Source: an uncultured Bacteroidales bacterium (lineage in GTDB: Bacteria; Bacteroidota; Bacteroidia; Bacteroidales; Muribaculaceae). Taken from it: a stretch of DNA of 8,912 nucleotides. The stretch spans positions 1 through 8,912 of the forward strand of contig USIN01000060.1 in NCBI GenBank assembly GCA_900554715.1. The letters are read 5' to 3'. The notes beneath the pieces were generated by a model, which had not been told where the DNA came from, made no database searches, and saw nothing but the letters and a program-made list of their open reading frames with translations. The translations under genes and the position numbers were made by a program. Shown here piece after piece: positions 7,182 to 8,912 of the stretch; position 1 is the first letter of the stretch; every line of letters starts with the position of its first letter.

Positions 7182-8159
7182 TTATTTGACGTCGAACGAG
7201 CGGCTTGCCAGACGGTAGTTGTCGGCGAAGAGCTCGACGGTGTATTCGCCGGGCGTCAGGGCCGTGTCGATGTCCCAGTAGATTGTGATGCCGCCTATTT
7301 CCTCGCCGGCATATTCGATTATCTTCTTCGAGGTGCAGCGCAGCGTGGCGTCTTCGAATGTGAAGCTGCCACCGTTGCCCAGCAGCTGGCCCGAGGGCGA
7401 GATGATGCGCAGATAGATGGTCTTTTCGCCGACGGGTGTCGAGTTGTTCTGCGGTATCGTGAACGACACCATCAGCTGACGCGCTTTCTGAATCTTTTTC
7501 TCGGGACGTCCCTTTTTGTTGAGCGCGCTGAACATCAGGCCGGTGACGTTGAGCTTTTCGGCGAGGGTCATGCGCTCGCTGAGTTGTTCGTTGCGGCGCG
7601 AGGTCTCGACGACCTTGTCGTTGAGGCGGGCGTTCTGGTCTTTGATCTGGGCGTTTTCGGTGCGCAGGGCCTCGTTCTCCTGGTTGAGGCGGTTGATTTC
7701 CTCGACGTAGTGGCGGAGGAGGGCGCGCAGGGTCTCGATCTCGCTCTTGAGCTTGGCGATTTCGGCGGCGCTCTTCTGCTTCTGATTCTTAAGTTCCTGC
7801 TGCAGAGCCTCGACCTGCAGGCGGGCTGTCTCGTATTTTTCTGTGAGGGCGCGTTTGACAGAGTCGTCCATGATGAGCGAGCGTGAGTTCTCAAACTGGG
7901 CGAACTCGCGGTTGAGGTCGTCGAAGTCGCGGTCGAGCTGAAGTTTCTCCATGTCGAGCATCAGCTGTTCTTTTTCGTTCTGGGCGTCTTCGAGGGCCTT
8001 GTTGTTGCGGTAGGCCGATATGCCGAATATGACACCGGCGATAATCATGACGGCGGCTGCGGCGATGAGCCATACGAGGCCTTTGCGTCCGGCAGGCTTG
8101 CGCTCTGTGACTGACTCGTTTATGTTGCGGTCGTTTATGTTTTCGGGCTGGTTATCCAT
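7182..8159 (-). CDS. Membrane-anchored coiled-coil protein of unknown function
   Basis: I do not recognise a named family for this 325-residue protein. It has a short polar N-terminus (1-26), a single transmembrane helix (about 28-49) preceded by R25-K26 and followed by R51, then a long, highly charged heptad-like region (about 54-203) rich in E, K, Q, L and R that should form a coiled coil. A basic linker (213-227) leads to a beta-rich C-terminal domain (about 228-325) with alternating hydrophobic strands, ending in E-Y-T-V-E-L-F and S-F-D-V-K. The topology fits an inner-membrane anchor with the bulk in the periplasm, but orientation is inferred. Similar proteins are sometimes labelled chromosome-partitioning by coiled-coil similarity alone; I see no such evidence. 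The start is supported by a promoter about 32 bases upstream. It leads the cluster with the MgtC-like and antiporter genes. Confidence 0.85.
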   Translation of the reverse strand: MDNQPENINDRNINESVTERKPAGRKGLVWLIAAAAVMIIAGVIFGISAYRNNKALEDAQNEKEQLMLDMEKLQLDRDFDDLNREFAQFENSRSLIMDDSVKRALTEKYETARLQVEALQQELKNQKQKSAAEIAKLKSEIETLRALLRHYVEEINRLNQENEALRTENAQIKDQNARLNDKVVETSRRNEQLSERMTLAEKLNVTGLMFSALNKKGRPEKKIQKARQLMVSFTIPQNNSTPVGEKTIYLRIISPSGQLLGNGGSFTFEDATLRCTSKKIIEYAGEEIGGITIYWDIDTALTPGEYTVELFADNYRLASRSFDVK

Positions 8160-8190
8160 ATTAGTTTGTGTCAGTGATGAATTTATGCGG

Positions 8191-8222
8191 CAAAGTTAAC
8201 TGATTTCGGCGTTTTCTGCAAC
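8191..8222 (-). promoter_or_regulatory. Bacteroidetes-type promoter overlapping the U32 stop codon
   Basis: On the minus strand TAACTTTG (8198 down to 8191) matches the -7 consensus TAnnTTTG exactly, and GTTG (8222 down to 8219) lies 20 bases upstream, close to the -33 TTTG at the expected spacing. The T-A-A of the -7 box is the stop codon of the U32 gene. Transcription would begin near 8185 and leave a leader of about 25 bases before the coiled-coil gene. This suggests the cluster from 8159 downward has its own promoter rather than relying on readthrough. Confidence 0.6.
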
Positions 8223-8912
8223 TCTGACGACGTGCATTTCGCAGTTGCGGCAGTCGAAGTCGAGGCGGTAGCGGTTGTTACCTGATAAAAGAAACAACTC
8301 GCGGGGCAGTTTTGTTGCCGACTCGTGGCGCAGACAGCAGCCGAGTTCGCGGCGCAGGCAGTAGCGCGTCGTCATCACGCGTATCTCTTCGCCGGCACGC
8401 GGACGGTCGACTTCGAGAGCCTTGCGGCTGACGGTGATGTTATGGTCTTTGTAGAAGCGGGCGGCGCGCCGGTTGGCGACATTGGCCTCGTATCCGACGC
8501 TCCGTGGGGCTTCGGTGGCGTTCTCGGCCGGGCGGCGCCGCTGTTCGCGGCGGTAGCGCATCAGCTGCGAGGAATCGAGCAGGGCGATGGCGCGCCGGCG
8601 CAGGGCCGTCAGGGCCGACGCCGGTATGAAGCGGTCGCCGAGGCGGTCGTCGAGCGATTCGAGGGTGTAGACGGTGTCGCCCAGTTTCGAGAGCACGCGT
8701 TTCCGGGGTTCGCGCTGGTCGCCGCGGGCTGTCTCCAAAGGGGCTTCGGCTGTGGCGGTGATCTCGTTGCCCCGGGTGTCGGCGACGCTGAGGGCGATGC
8801 GGCCGTCGGGCAGAGGCGTGAGCGTCATCGTCAGCGCTATGGTGCGTCGCGCGGTGTCGCCGGCCATCATGTCGTCGAGGCTGCGGCCGCTCAATTCGCC
8901 GTAGTCGTTAAA
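8196..8912 (-). CDS. U32-family peptidase/hydroxylation protein, C-terminal part (5' end outside window)
   Basis: The frame is open to the window edge (F-N-D-Y-G-E-L...), so the gene is truncated at its 5' side by the window, not broken; the TTG at 8894 is an internal leucine. The visible 238 residues match the C-terminal half of U32-family proteins carrying a DUF3656-type domain: a beta-rich part (about 22-65), a helical part with F-I-P-A-S-A-L (95-101) and L-R-R-R-A (104-108), and the end segment V-M-T-T-R-Y-C-L-R-R-E-L-G (179-191) then Y-R-L-D-F-D-C-R-N-C-E-M-H-V (215-228). Cysteines 185, 192, 193, 221 and 224 lie in the conserved tail. U32 proteins were first called collagenases, but relatives such as RlhA and TrhP of E. 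coli are needed for hydroxylation of 23S rRNA or tRNA, so an RNA-modification role is as likely as proteolysis. Substrate cannot be assigned here. Confidence 0.88.
   Translation of the reverse strand, partial: FNDYGELSGRSLDDMMAGDTARRTIALTMTLTPLPDGRIALSVADTRGNEITATAEAPLETARGDQREPRKRVLSKLGDTVYTLESLDDRLGDRFIPASALTALRRRAIALLDSSQLMRYRREQRRRPAENATEAPRSVGYEANVANRRAARFYKDHNITVSRKALEVDRPRAGEEIRVMTTRYCLRRELGCCLRHESATKLPRELFLLSGNNRYRLDFDCRNCEMHVVRVAENAEIS

Noticed and set aside
7179..7886. A 235-residue plus-strand frame antisense to the coiled-coil gene
   Set aside because: The sense frame has a coherent membrane helix and heptad pattern and a promoter; the antisense frame is its codon reflection.

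Overview
The window looks like a GC-rich member of the Bacteroidales, possibly Muribaculaceae-like. The evidence is the Bacteroidetes form of PurM, exact TAnnTTTG-type -7 promoter boxes, little sign of Shine-Dalgarno sequences, and the family types of the antiporter, GH31 and GDPD proteins. This placement is by familiarity only. Every gene I accept lies on the minus strand, so transcription runs from high to low coordinates. Many long open frames in other phases are shadows of GC-rich coding sequence.

In transcription order the window holds: the C-terminal part of a U32-family protein cut by the window edge (8196-8912); a promoter overlapping its stop codon; a membrane-anchored coiled-coil protein of unknown function (7182-8159); an MgtC/SapB-family membrane protein (6435-7169); a CPA2-type cation:proton antiporter with two C-terminal RCK_C-like domains (4256-6424); a chimeric gene, PurM-like at its start and DeoR-regulator-like at its end (3178-4230); a secreted GH31 glycoside hydrolase (908-3160); a 73-base AT-rich gap with a promoter; and an exported glycerophosphodiester phosphodiesterase (70-834) ending at a strong, probably bidirectional hairpin terminator (4-56). 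Gaps from 7182 down to 3160 are only 10-25 bases, so on its face this is one transcription unit of five genes.

The main observation is the chimera. About 254 residues match Bacteroidetes phosphoribosylformylglycinamidine cyclo-ligase and then pass in frame, through a short stretch that fits both families (V-D-G-I-D-L-D), into the last ~80 residues of a DeoR-family regulator sensor domain. The PurM half lacks most of its C-terminal domain, and the DeoR half lacks its DNA-binding domain. This is either a microhomology-mediated deletion or recombination, or an assembly join of two loci: a mgtC/antiporter/purM locus on the right and a deoR/GH31/GDPD sugar-use locus on the left. I favour an assembly or recombination join over a functional new protein, but the sequence alone cannot decide. 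If it is a join, the apparent five-gene operon is also false at this point.

I see no tRNA, rRNA, CRISPR array, insertion sequence or phage gene, and no gene-free stretch longer than about 75 bases.
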